Shown: positions 1 through 5,619, counted from the stretch's first letter. The stretch is 6,092 bases of DNA from Lachnospiraceae bacterium UBA3287 (GCA_002362155.1 DETN01000017.1:17654-23745); one strand, 5' to 3'. Numbers and translations: made by a program. The notes: generated by a model from the letters alone, not told the origin.

Positions 1-161
1 ATTGTAACATGCCGCCCTCTTTTTTTACAGATACACTTCAAGATACTTTGCCACAAACGAGTATTATCAGATATGAACCGGAAGACGGTAAAAAATGACA
101 GTAAAAACCGGAGCGAAAAAGGAATATGCGACAAAAAGAATGCGTGTCTTTTCCTGTCTTA
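1..161. other. Upstream non-coding stretch, no gene seen
   Basis: I see no gene here. A run of seven Ts at 20-26 follows a GC-rich GCCGCCCTC segment, so it could be the tail of a terminator for a gene to the left whose 5' stem arm lies outside the window; this cannot be tested from the window. An open frame continues in phase from position 73 into the cupin gene, but it has no ribosome binding site and its Lys/Asn/Arg-rich product does not look like part of a cupin. Confidence 0.5.
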
Positions 162-170
162 TGGTAAAAT
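162..170 (+). promoter_or_regulatory. Extended -10 promoter for the cupin-kinase operon
   Basis: TGGTAAAAT matches the extended -10 pattern TG-N-TATAAT with one change in the hexamer. No good -35 is present at 16-18 bases upstream (the best there is TGCGTG), as is common for extended -10 promoters. Transcription would begin near 177, giving a leader of about 60 bases. The assignment rests on motif and position only. Confidence 0.5.
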
Positions 171-180
171 AGAACAAAGG

Positions 181-200
181 CGGGCGCAGCAGCCTGCCCG
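181..200 (+). promoter_or_regulatory. Leader hairpin at the mRNA 5' end of the cupin operon
   Basis: CGGGC (181-185) pairs with GCCCG (196-200), and an inner GC/GC pair (186-187 with 192-193) closes an AGCA loop. The hairpin would sit within a few bases of the predicted transcript start and ends 21 bases before the AAAGGAGGA ribosome binding site (222-230), which it leaves free. A role in mRNA protection is possible but is only inferred from position. Confidence 0.3.
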
Positions 201-237
201 GAATCAATGGATGAGCGTCTTAAAGGAGGAAACAGAG

Positions 238-588
238 ATGATCAGAGGTGCCAGAGACTGCAAGATCGAATACAGAGAACATATGAGAGGGGGAGACGGC
301 GTCGTCGTCATCACCAACTATATAAACGGGCCGGAGGAGCTCAACGACAAGGGAAGGCTCTTTGCAAAGATCACCTTAAACCCCGGCTGCAGCATCGGCT
401 ATCATGTCCATGAGACGGACGCCGAGCTCTTCTATATCATGAAGGGGACCGCGGAATACAACGACAACGGCCAGATCCGGACCGTGACGGCAGGCAACGT
501 GACCATCTGCCCTTCGGGAGAAGGCCACGGGATCGCCAACAGGACAGAGGACATCGTGGAACTGACAGCCGTGATCGTTTACAAATAA
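238..588 (+). CDS. Single-domain cupin protein
   Basis: This 116-residue protein is one cupin beta-barrel. Both conserved motifs are complete: motif 1 with G50, H56, H58, E63 and G70, and motif 2 with G86, P92, G94, H97 and N101. The three His and one Glu (H56, H58, E63, H97) form the usual metal site, so it probably binds a divalent metal in the cytoplasm. Cupins of this size include sugar isomerases, dioxygenases and ligand sensors, so the reaction cannot be told from sequence. The ATG at 238 is chosen because AAAGGAGGA (222-230) lies 7 bases before it; an in-phase ATG at 73 lacks a binding site. The gene ends in TAA with a second in-frame TAA, 19 bases before a sugar-kinase gene. This suggests a shared mRNA and perhaps a role on the kinase's sugar. 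There is no signal peptide or membrane segment. Confidence 0.9.
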   Translation: MIRGARDCKIEYREHMRGGDGVVVITNYINGPEELNDKGRLFAKITLNPGCSIGYHVHETDAELFYIMKGTAEYNDNGQIRTVTAGNVTICPSGEGHGIANRTEDIVELTAVIVYK

Positions 589-607
589 TAAGGAGCAGCA
601 GGGAAAG

Positions 608-1570
608 TTGCATAAGGCACAGATCGTATGTATCGGACAGGCGGTGGTGGACTGCATCACCATAGGGATCACTTATAACGGAGAAAGCAGAAAATCCGCC
701 AGGGCACAGACCATAACCCTGAACGCGGGCGGGGATGCCCTCAACGAGTCCATCGTCCTTTCTCATCTGGGATGGAAGGTCAGGACCCTCTGCATCACGG
801 GGGAGGACCTGGCGGGAGATGTCATCCGCTCCAGCCTGGAAAAGGCCGGGGCCGACACATCGGGCATACGGAGGGAAGCCTCCATACCCACGGTGGTGGC
901 GGATATCATCGTGGAGACGGACGGATCCAGAAGGAGCATCAATTCCAGGGCCATCGGCCTGGGCGGCCTGCACGTGGACCCGGGGCTTATCGGGACCCCC
1001 CGTCTGGTCTCTCTGGCATCCCTCTTCCGGGCCCCTCTGGACGATCCGGAGGCGGTGCTGGAGCTGGCCAGAGCCGCAAAGAAAGCCGGAGCCATCCTCT
1101 GCGCCGATACCAAGATCCCCGTCTACAAAAAGATCGCCCTTTCCGAATTTGCCCCGGCCCTGTCCCTTGTGGACTATATCTTTCCCAACGAGACCGAAGC
1201 GGCCTATTACAGCGGCCGCAGCCTGACCGGACAGGAGACGGAAAAGGATTTTGAGGAAATGGCGGACGCCTTCCTCTCTGCAGGTGCAAAAAACGTGGTG
1301 ATCAAGGCCGGCCCCGGGGGCTGCTATTACAAGGGGCAGGAGGGATCCTTTTCCATGCCGGCTCTTCCGGTAAAGGCAGTGGATACCACAGGAGCGGGCG
1401 ACAACTTTGTCTCCGGCTTTATCACGGGCCTTCTGGAAGGAGATGGCGCCGGTAAGGCCTGCCGTCTGGGCCTTGCCTGTGCGGCCGTCAGCATAGGATC
1501 CGTGGGGACCACTGCCGGGGTAGACTCCAGAGACAGGGTCCGGGCCCTGTACGACACATATTTCAGATGA
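608..1570 (+). CDS. PfkB/ribokinase-family sugar kinase
   Basis: A 320-residue cytoplasmic kinase of the PfkB (ribokinase) family, normal in length. These enzymes transfer phosphate from ATP to a hydroxymethyl group of a sugar, nucleoside or sugar acid. Visible marks: the N-terminal strand VCIGQAVVDC (residues 7-16) with the substrate Asp, the Gly-Gly-Asp-Ala-Leu-Asn segment (41-46, family signature 1 region), PNETEA (193-198), VIKAGPGG (231-238), and signature 2, DTTGAGD (259-265), holding the anion hole and catalytic base D265. The start is TTG at 608: the fold's first beta-strand begins at once after it and no Met follows in the next 200 residues. AAGGAG (590-595) lies 12 bases before it, rather far, so translation may partly depend on coupling to the cupin gene 19 bases upstream. 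The substrate cannot be assigned; ribokinase, fructokinase, KDG-kinase and nucleoside-kinase branches are all possible. Confidence 0.9.
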   Translation: MHKAQIVCIGQAVVDCITIGITYNGESRKSARAQTITLNAGGDALNESIVLSHLGWKVRTLCITGEDLAGDVIRSSLEKAGADTSGIRREASIPTVVADIIVETDGSRRSINSRAIGLGGLHVDPGLIGTPRLVSLASLFRAPLDDPEAVLELARAAKKAGAILCADTKIPVYKKIALSEFAPALSLVDYIFPNETEAAYYSGRSLTGQETEKDFEEMADAFLSAGAKNVVIKAGPGGCYYKGQEGSFSMPALPVKAVDTTGAGDNFVSGFITGLLEGDGAGKACRLGLACAAVSIGSVGTTAGVDSRDRVRALYDTYFR

Positions 1571-1573
1571 TCT

Positions 1574-1602
1574 GCGGATCGGGGCAGGGGCCCCGGGTCC
1601 GC
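1574..1602 (+). terminator. GC-rich hairpin after the kinase gene, no U-tract
   Basis: GCGGATCGGGGC (1574-1585) pairs with GCCCCGGGTCCGC (1590-1602) around an AGGG loop, 12 pairs with one bulged G, beginning 4 bases after the kinase stop. It lacks a run of Us (TGTCATAAAAG follows), so it is not a standard intrinsic terminator. It could protect the mRNA 3' end, cause partial termination, or act with Rho. I see no clear promoter between it and the DUF937 gene, so read-through into that gene is possible. Confidence 0.4.
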
Positions 1603-1654
1603 TGTCATAAAAGCAGTAAAGGAATCTCCGTTATAAGGAGAGAAGGGAGAAAAA

Positions 1655-2218
1655 ATGGATTTACTCAGTATGATGACCCAGGCAATGACAACAGATAACG
1701 CAGTAGGCAGCCTTTCGGGGCAGAACGGGGTTACAAAGGGACAGGCTTCCGGCCTCGTGACCGCGGCCCTTCCCATTCTGCTGCAGGCCATGACCAGCAA
1801 CGCCTCCTCCAGCAGCGGGGCCAATTCCCTCCTGGGAGCCCTCAACCAGCACCAGACCAGTATCCCCATCGAGGACCAGATCAAGGATGCCGACAAGGAT
1901 GACGGCGGAAAGATCATCGGCCATATCCTGGGCGGAAACGCCACCGGCATTATCTCCCAGCTGGCCAGCCAGAACAACATGTCAAACGCCCAGGCTTCCT
2001 CCCTGCTGGCCCAGATCGCACCGGCTCTTCTGGCGGGCGTAGGCGCGGCAGCCTTAGGCGGCGCCAAAAAGAAGAAAAAACCCGCCGTGGATCTGAGCGA
2101 CGGTCTGGACATCAAGGATGTGATCGGCTTTGCCGGCATGATGTCCGGAGCAGGCAGCGCCAAAAAGGAATCCGACGGCTCCGCCCTTCTGGGCATCCTG
2201 TCGGGACTTATGAAATAA
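1655..2218 (+). CDS. DUF937 family protein
   Basis: A 187-residue protein that I place in the DUF937 family from its composition and pattern; the family has no settled biochemical role. It is rich in Ala, Gly, Ser and Leu, with no signal peptide. Two copies of a related helix pair are visible: GQASGLVTAALPILLQAM (29-46) and AQASSLLAQIAPALLAGV (112-129), both following QAS-x-L-x4-P-x-LL. Between them lies an acidic linker (DQIKDADKDDGG, 74-85), then a Gly/Ala segment (128-136), a run of five lysines (138-142), and a C-terminal part ending in LLGILSGLMK. The hydrophobic segments look amphipathic, as in a compact helical or surface-associated protein, rather than true membrane spans. AAGGAG (1635-1640) and GGGAG (1645-1649) precede the ATG. 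The family is sometimes compared with E. coli YidB, which gives no function. The gene may be read from the kinase mRNA or an unseen promoter. Confidence 0.85.
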   Translation: MDLLSMMTQAMTTDNAVGSLSGQNGVTKGQASGLVTAALPILLQAMTSNASSSSGANSLLGALNQHQTSIPIEDQIKDADKDDGGKIIGHILGGNATGIISQLASQNNMSNAQASSLLAQIAPALLAGVGAAALGGAKKKKKPAVDLSDGLDIKDVIGFAGMMSGAGSAKKESDGSALLGILSGLMK

Positions 2219-2231
2219 GGATGGAAATATT

Positions 2232-2305
2232 TTCTGCGGAAAAACCGTTTATGAAAGCCGCCTGAAGGAAAAAATTTTTTCTTCTGCCGGGGAAATGCCG
2301 CAGAA
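2232..2305 (+). repeat. Inverted repeats with two competing pairings after the DUF937 gene
   Basis: CCGCAGAA (2298-2305) can pair perfectly with TTCTGCGG (2232-2239), or with the nearer TTCTGC-C-GG (2282-2290) in a hairpin with one bulge, but not with both. Between them lies AAAAAATTTTTT (2269-2280) inside a GAAGG/CTTC arm, a weak AT palindrome. No hairpin sits directly before the T-run in standard terminator form, so I do not call a terminator. No coding frame of note exists here. Confidence 0.45.
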
Positions 2306-2341
2306 TAAAAGGCCCGGATTAAATTTCATCAAGCGTTTTTA

Positions 2342-2403
2342 CTGCAATCTGCCATGAAAAGTACCCGTAAAGCTTCGGTTTTGGTGCAAAATCAGAGTTG
2401 CAG
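2342..2403 (+). promoter_or_regulatory. Possible structured leader RNA upstream of the purine permease
   Basis: CTGCAATCTG (2342-2351) pairs with CAGAGTTGCAG (2393-2403), ten pairs with one bulged G. Inside, GTACC (2361-2365) pairs with GGTGC (2383-2387), giving an outer stem with an inner hairpin. The core of the purine riboswitch is absent and I recognise no other class. Whether this is transcribed is unclear: a promoter-like -35 overlaps the 3' arm of the outer stem, and I found no convincing promoter upstream of 2342, so the segment would have to be read from the DUF937 gene. Confidence 0.3.
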
Positions 2404-2426
2404 AAAGAATAAGGAAATAGTATTAT
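2398..2426 (+). promoter_or_regulatory. Candidate sigma-A promoter for the permease gene
   Basis: TTGCAG (2398-2403), 17 bases, then TATTAT (2421-2426). The spacing is ideal, the -10 differs from consensus at one base, and the -35 keeps only TTG. It predicts a start near 2433, inside the following hairpin. A second, weaker possibility is TATATT at 2463-2468. Confidence 0.4.
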
Positions 2427-2428
2427 AT

Positions 2429-2469
2429 GCGCGGAGCGGGTTTTCCCTGCTTCGCGCTGTTTTATATTA
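2429..2469 (+). terminator. U-tailed hairpin between DUF937 and permease genes
   Basis: GCGCGGAGCGGG (2429-2440) pairs with CCCTGCTTCGCGC (2445-2457) around a TTTT loop, with one G-U pair and one bulged T, followed by TGTTTTATATT. This is a standard intrinsic terminator in form. It either ends the DUF937 transcript or acts as an attenuator for the permease, whose ATG lies 45 bases downstream. Confidence 0.65.
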
Positions 2470-2471
2470 AG

Positions 2472-2488
2472 TGCGCCCCAAAGGCGCA
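2472..2488 (+). promoter_or_regulatory. Second leader hairpin before the permease
   Basis: TGCGCC (2472-2477) pairs with GGCGCA (2483-2488) around CCAAA. It stops 10 bases before the GAGGAGG ribosome binding site (2499-2505), so it does not hide that site. Its 3' arm extends into GCGCATAT (2484-2491), exactly complementary to ATATGCGC (2425-2432) at the base of the preceding terminator, so the two pairings exclude each other. Confidence 0.4.
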
Positions 2489-2514
2489 TATTTCTATTGA
2501 GGAGGAAATGATTT

Positions 2515-3906
2515 ATGCAGTCTAAAGAACAGGGATTCCTGGAAAAGGTATTCCATCTGTCGGACCACAACACCACCGTCAGAACTGAAATCATCGCCGG
2601 CATCACGACTTTCATGACCATGGCCTACATCCTGGCGGTCAACCCCAGCATCTTAAGTGCAGCAGGCATGGACAGCGGCGCTGTCTTCACAGCCACCGCA
2701 CTGGCTTCCTGCTTCGCCACCCTTATGATGGCAGCCTTCGCCAACTATCCCTTCGTTCTGGCACCCGGCATGGGCCTCAACGCTTACTTTGCCTACACCG
2801 TTGTCATTCAGATGGGCTATTCCTGGCAGACAGCTCTGGCAGCCGTCTTTATCGAAGGTCTGATCTTCATCGTTCTGTCTCTGACAAACGTCCGTGAAGC
2901 CATCTTCAACGCCATTCCCATGAACCTCAAGCATGCTGTTTCCGCAGGTATCGGCCTTTTCATCGCCTTCATCGGTCTGCAGAACGCCAAGATCGTTGTG
3001 GACAGCGCCACTCTGGTATCCCTTTACTCTTTCAGCGGTTCTCTGGAAGCAGGCACCTTCCGCAGTGAAGGCATCACCGTTGTCCTGGCCCTGATCGGCG
3101 TAGTCGTTACCGGCATCCTGATGGTCAAGGCCGTCAGAGGCGACATCCTCTGGGGCATCCTGATCACATGGGGCCTGGGCGTGATCTGCGAACTGACAGG
3201 TCTTTACGTTCCCAATCCCGAGCTGGGCATGTTCTCCGTACTTCCGGATTTCTCCGCCGGCTTCTCCATTCCTTCCCTTGCACCCACACTGTTCAAGGTA
3301 GATTTCAGCAACATTTTCTCCTTCAACTTTGTAGTTGTCATGTTCGCATTCCTGTTCGTCGACATGTTCGATACCCTCGGAACTCTGATCGGTGTCGCTT
3401 CCAAGGCCGACCTGCTGGATAAGGACGGCAAGCTTCCCAAGATCCGCGGCGCTCTGCTGGCAGACGCTGTCGGTACTTCCCTGGGTGCCGTGCTGGGTAC
3501 TTCCACCACCACCACTTTCGTTGAGAGTGCTTCCGGTGTTGCCGCAGGCGGCCGTACAGGTCTGACTGCAGTGGTATCCGCCATTCTCTTCGCCCTGTCC
3601 CTCTTCCTGTCCCCGATCTTCCTGGCGATCCCGTCCTTCGCAACGGCGCCTGCCCTGATCGCGGTAGGTTATCTGATGATGACTTCCATCCTGAAAGTCG
3701 ACTTCAGCGATATGACAGAAGCGATCCCCTGCTACATCTGCATGACAGCCATGCCCTTCATGTATTCTATCTCTGAAGGTATCTGCATGGGCGTGATCTC
3801 CTACGTCATCATCAACCTGGTGACCGGCAGGGCAAAAGAGAAGAAGATCAGCCCTCTGATGTATGTACTGGCTGTACTCTTCATTCTCAAGTACGTGCTT
3901 CTGTAA
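2515..3906 (+). CDS. NCS2 family purine permease, AzgA/PbuG type
   Basis: A 463-residue multi-pass inner-membrane transporter of the nucleobase:cation symporter-2 family, AzgA branch, which takes up guanine, hypoxanthine or adenine with protons. Diagnostic segments are RTEIIAGITTFMTMAYILAV (23-42), LAPGMGLNAYFAYTV (82-96), the TM8 region DMFDTLGTLIGVASKAD (283-299), the TM10 region GTSTTTTFVESASGVAAGG (328-346) with E337 in the substrate site, and TEAIP (401-405). Length fits the family (about 430-480) and hydrophobic segments run the whole length. GAGGAGG (2499-2505) is 9 bases before the ATG, a strong site. Its codon use stands out: I find no GGG glycine codon, whereas its neighbours use GGG and AGG often, suggesting high expression. 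The next gene is 24 bases downstream with no terminator between. Bacillus PbuG and E. coli GhxP/AdeP are relatives; the exact purine cannot be fixed from sequence. Confidence 0.93.
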   Translation: MQSKEQGFLEKVFHLSDHNTTVRTEIIAGITTFMTMAYILAVNPSILSAAGMDSGAVFTATALASCFATLMMAAFANYPFVLAPGMGLNAYFAYTVVIQMGYSWQTALAAVFIEGLIFIVLSLTNVREAIFNAIPMNLKHAVSAGIGLFIAFIGLQNAKIVVDSATLVSLYSFSGSLEAGTFRSEGITVVLALIGVVVTGILMVKAVRGDILWGILITWGLGVICELTGLYVPNPELGMFSVLPDFSAGFSIPSLAPTLFKVDFSNIFSFNFVVVMFAFLFVDMFDTLGTLIGVASKADLLDKDGKLPKIRGALLADAVGTSLGAVLGTSTTTTFVESASGVAAGGRTGLTAVVSAILFALSLFLSPIFLAIPSFATAPALIAVGYLMMTSILKVDFSDMTEAIPCYICMTAMPFMYSISEGICMGVISYVIINLVTGRAKEKKISPLMYVLAVLFILKYVLL

Positions 3907-3930
3907 AGATTTCCCTGTAAGGAGAGAACA

Positions 3931-4503
3931 ATGATCCTCTGGACCTTCCAGCCCGCCTCCATCCTGGAGGAGATCGAAAGGACCGGGACCTTCCGCTGTG
4001 ACCCGGACCGGTCTTTCAACCTGACCAAGGAAAACAGTCTGAAGGGCATGTACGCCTGGCTGATGGACCAGATGGAAAAAAGGATCGGGCCAAGGCCGGA
4101 TGGCGTGTCCTATCCGGTCTGGGCCTGGCATACCTGGGACTTTGAGCGCAGGTGCCCCGACCCCGACAGCGGGGCCTTCCTGGAAAGCAGGGAGCCCAAA
4201 GCGGCCCTGACCCTGGATCTGCCGGAGGACAGACTGGTGCTGACAGACTTTGACGCCTGGCAGCTGGTCATGAACGGGAACTACGTATCGGACCTGATCT
4301 CTTCGGAGGCAGACTTCGAAAGGACTCTGTCCTGGCTGGAGGGCCTGCCTGAGGAAGACCTGCGGAAAGAAACGGAGCTTTCCTGGCAGAGGATCTTTGA
4401 CACAGAGCCTTATGACAGCGACTTCTTTACCAGGGGCCGCTACGTACAGGCCACCTTCTGGGAAATCCGGAAGGAATATATCCGGGAAATAAATTATCTC
4501 TGA
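3931..4503 (+). CDS. DUF3841 domain protein
   Basis: A 190-residue soluble protein that I recognise as DUF3841, a family of unknown function in Firmicutes. The typical order of motifs is present: the start ILWTFQ (2-7), CDPDRSF (23-29), YAWLMDQMEKRIGPRP (41-56), the aromatic YPVWAWHTWD (61-70), the strand LTLDLPEDRLVLTDFDAWQLVMN (93-115), SWQRIFD (151-157) and QATFWEIR (173-180) near the C-terminus. The conserved Trp, Asp and Arg residues suggest a small globular enzyme-like or binding fold, but no activity should be assigned. TAAGGAG (3918-3924) lies 6 bases before the ATG. It probably shares the permease mRNA and ends at the strong terminator 7 bases downstream. Codon use returns to the AGG/GGG-rich style of the other genes. 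A link with purine uptake is suggested only by position; families of this kind often move between contexts. Confidence 0.85.
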   Translation: MILWTFQPASILEEIERTGTFRCDPDRSFNLTKENSLKGMYAWLMDQMEKRIGPRPDGVSYPVWAWHTWDFERRCPDPDSGAFLESREPKAALTLDLPEDRLVLTDFDAWQLVMNGNYVSDLISSEADFERTLSWLEGLPEEDLRKETELSWQRIFDTEPYDSDFFTRGRYVQATFWEIRKEYIREINYL

Positions 4504-4510
4504 CAAGACT

Positions 4511-4553
4511 TCCGGAGAGGAAAGGCATCTGGCCCGTCCTCTCCGGATTTTTT
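4511..4553 (+). terminator. Intrinsic terminator of the permease-DUF3841 unit
   Basis: TCCGGAGAGGA (4511-4521) pairs perfectly with TCCTCTCCGGA (4537-4547), followed at once by six Ts (4548-4553). The 15-base loop can add a GGC/GCC pairing. This is the clearest terminator in the window. Confidence 0.95.
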
Positions 4554-4588
4554 ATGTCCCCGAAGCTGTGGAGGAATCCCGGCCCTTC

Positions 4589-4597
4589 TGCTATAAT
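4589..4597 (+). promoter_or_regulatory. Perfect extended -10 promoter
   Basis: TGCTATAAT is an exact match to TG-N-TATAAT. The region 17-18 bases upstream (TGGAGG or GTGGAG) is a poor -35, as allowed for extended -10 promoters. Start of transcription would be near 4604, leaving a leader of about 43 bases in which CCGGA (4606-4610) can pair with TCCGG (4623-4627). It lies between the upstream terminator and the ribosome binding site at 4634. Confidence 0.75.
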
Positions 4598-4646
4598 CAT
4601 GAAGGCCGGAAGAAAAGATATGTCCGGAAAGGGAAGGAGAGACGAG

Positions 4647-5003
4647 ATGGCATGGCAGATGGAAGATTATAACGGCAGAAAGGTGGTCTTATGCGAGGAT
4701 ACCAGCCCCGACTTTTCCACTCTGATCACTGCGGAGGTCAGAAAGGGATGCCTGATCCTGAAGGGCAGGGACCGGGGACCCTCCATGCTGGCCTTTTTGG
4801 GGGTCGACCTCTACGAATATTCCTACAGCTTCGATGAGGAGAATACAAAAAGGCTCTTTGAAGCGCTGGGAGCAGATCAGGGAGACGTTCTGGCCGCGAT
4901 CCAGGTCCGCTTCGGCGGCATGAGCGCCTGCAACCGTCTGACCCGCTATGCAGAGAGCCTGGGCATCCAGTCCAGCTTCGACGCTTTGGGCGAGGGGAAC
5001 TAA
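4647..5003 (+). CDS. Small protein of unknown function
   Basis: A 118-residue soluble protein that I do not recognise. The frame opens at 4554, but that ATG overlaps the preceding terminator and lies upstream of the promoter; the ATG at 4647 has AAGGAG (4634-4639) 7 bases before it and is chosen. Visible features: a probable beta-rich N-terminal half (KVVLCEDTS, STLITAEVRKGCLILKG), a Tyr-rich segment LYEYSYSFDEENTKRLFEAL (55-74) that reads as strand then helix, and a helical C-terminal part with RFGGMSACNRLTRYAESLGI (88-107). There are Cys at 16, 35 and 95, not in a metal-binding spacing. No signal peptide or membrane segment is present. It is a single-gene unit with its own promoter and terminator, which argues for a real, separately regulated gene. 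Confidence 0.75.
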   Translation: MAWQMEDYNGRKVVLCEDTSPDFSTLITAEVRKGCLILKGRDRGPSMLAFLGVDLYEYSYSFDEENTKRLFEALGADQGDVLAAIQVRFGGMSACNRLTRYAESLGIQSSFDALGEGN

Positions 5004-5011
5004 GGATAATG

Positions 5012-5077
5012 AAAAAGGCCATACTGAGGCGCCAAAGGAGAATACTTTCCTCCTGCGCCGTAGTATGGCCTGTTTTA
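5012..5077. terminator. Bidirectional terminator between convergent genes
   Basis: AGGCCATACT (5016-5025) pairs with AGTATGGCCT (5062-5071), then GGCGC (5028-5032) with GCGCC (5055-5059), then AGGAG (5036-5040) with CTCCT (5050-5054), giving about twenty pairs in three stacked blocks. GTTTTATT follows on the plus strand. Five As (5012-5016) precede the stem and become Us in minus-strand RNA. It thus serves both the 4647-5003 gene and the minus-strand gene ending at 5131. Confidence 0.9.
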
Positions 5078-5130
5078 TTCAGCTGCGGGCAGCCGTCTGC
5101 CTGAATGCAGGCTGATCTTTATGGTGTTTT

Positions 5131-5502
5131 CTATTCTGCTCTGAGCGTCAGACACTTTCTGAGAGAAAGCACAAAGAGGACCAGGGCCAGGGCAAACAGA
5201 AGCAGGATCAGGGGCAGATGCCCCAGGCCCGGATGGACAATGGCTCTGTAGACCAGGACCACCATCCAGAGGAAGTAGAAGAGAGCATTCAGGCTCTGCA
5301 TGGAAGCCTTGTGTCTGCTTCCGGTCCGGGCTTTTACATACAGGTCTGCGCACAGGCCATATAAAAGAAAAAGCAGGACCAGGGATAAATCAAATGCAGG
5401 GACAGGCAGGGGATGCAGCAGGTCCGTCAGAAGCAGGATCAGCAGGGCGGGAGGCAGAAGGACCACTCCCCAAACTGACAGCATGGTCTTTTTTTCTTTC
5501 AT
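5131..5502 (-). CDS. Small four-helix membrane protein, function unknown
   Basis: A 123-residue integral membrane protein that I do not recognise. Four hydrophobic stretches are visible at about 8-29, 37-56, 71-89 and 96-114, with short loops; the loop between the second and third (YVKARTGSRHKAS, 55-67) is basic and so probably cytoplasmic, as are both termini (MKEKK, RKCLTLRAE). Leucine makes up a large share of the protein. The start at 5502 is preferred: in minus orientation AGTGAG lies about 6 bases before it, and MKEKK then the first helix is a natural N-terminus. A longer in-phase reading begins at TTG at 5553 but would add a Pro/Lys-rich lead. The stop is TAG. The gene stands alone, convergent with the upstream small-protein gene and divergent from larC. 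Possible roles (transport subunit, stress or cell-envelope protein) cannot be separated by sequence. Confidence 0.75.
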   Translation of the reverse strand: MKEKKTMLSVWGVVLLPPALLILLLTDLLHPLPVPAFDLSLVLLFLLYGLCADLYVKARTGSRHKASMQSLNALFYFLWMVVLVYRAIVHPGLGHLPLILLLFALALVLFVLSLRKCLTLRAE

Positions 5503-5583
5503 AACAATCTCACTTTCTTTCTTTGGAATGGGAAAGGACAGGAGACGGCGCAAAGGCGCAGGTCCCTTCTTTTTCCTGGATCA

Positions 5584-5610
5584 TAAAGAGTCCGGGCTGC
5601 GGCCTCTTTA
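5584..5610 (-). promoter_or_regulatory. 5' stem-loop in the membrane-protein leader
   Basis: TAAAGAG (5584-5590) pairs with CTCTTTA (5604-5610), and CCG (5592-5594) with CGG (5600-5602) inside, ten pairs with one mismatch. In minus-strand RNA it starts about 3 bases after the predicted transcript start near 5613, with no U-tract following, so it reads as a 5'-end stem-loop and not as a terminator. The leader to the ATG at 5502 is about 110 bases and otherwise shows little structure. Confidence 0.4.
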
Positions 5611-5619
5611 CAAAGGAGC

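Noticed and set aside
73..237. N-terminal extension of the cupin gene
   Set aside because: There is no ribosome binding site at 73, the predicted promoter lies inside the extension, and the cupin domain is complete from 238.
735..1254. Two other long plus-strand frames inside the kinase gene
   Set aside because: They overlap the kinase fully, are Pro/Trp/Arg- or Gly-rich, and have no motif or binding site; they are shadows of a GC-rich gene.
2365..2371. CCGTAAA, a motif also found in purine riboswitches
   Set aside because: The other conserved parts (TATAA at the first stem, GTTTCTACC, the second loop and the closing stem) are missing, so the match is by chance.
2354..2470. 38-residue open frame ending just after the terminator upstream of the permease, possible leader peptide
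   Set aside because: It has no ribosome binding site, no run of a single regulatory codon, and reads through the terminator hairpin arms.
2653..4506. 617-codon open frame on the minus strand opposite the permease and DUF3841 genes
   Set aside because: It spans two well-supported genes and their spacer, has a Gln/Gly/His/Asp/Cys-rich composition with no family pattern, and is explained by codon bias of the plus-strand genes, which keeps antisense stops rare.
4554..4646. Upstream start for the small-protein gene
   Set aside because: The ATG at 4554 is directly at the end of a terminator T-run and precedes the promoter; 4647 has a proper ribosome binding site.
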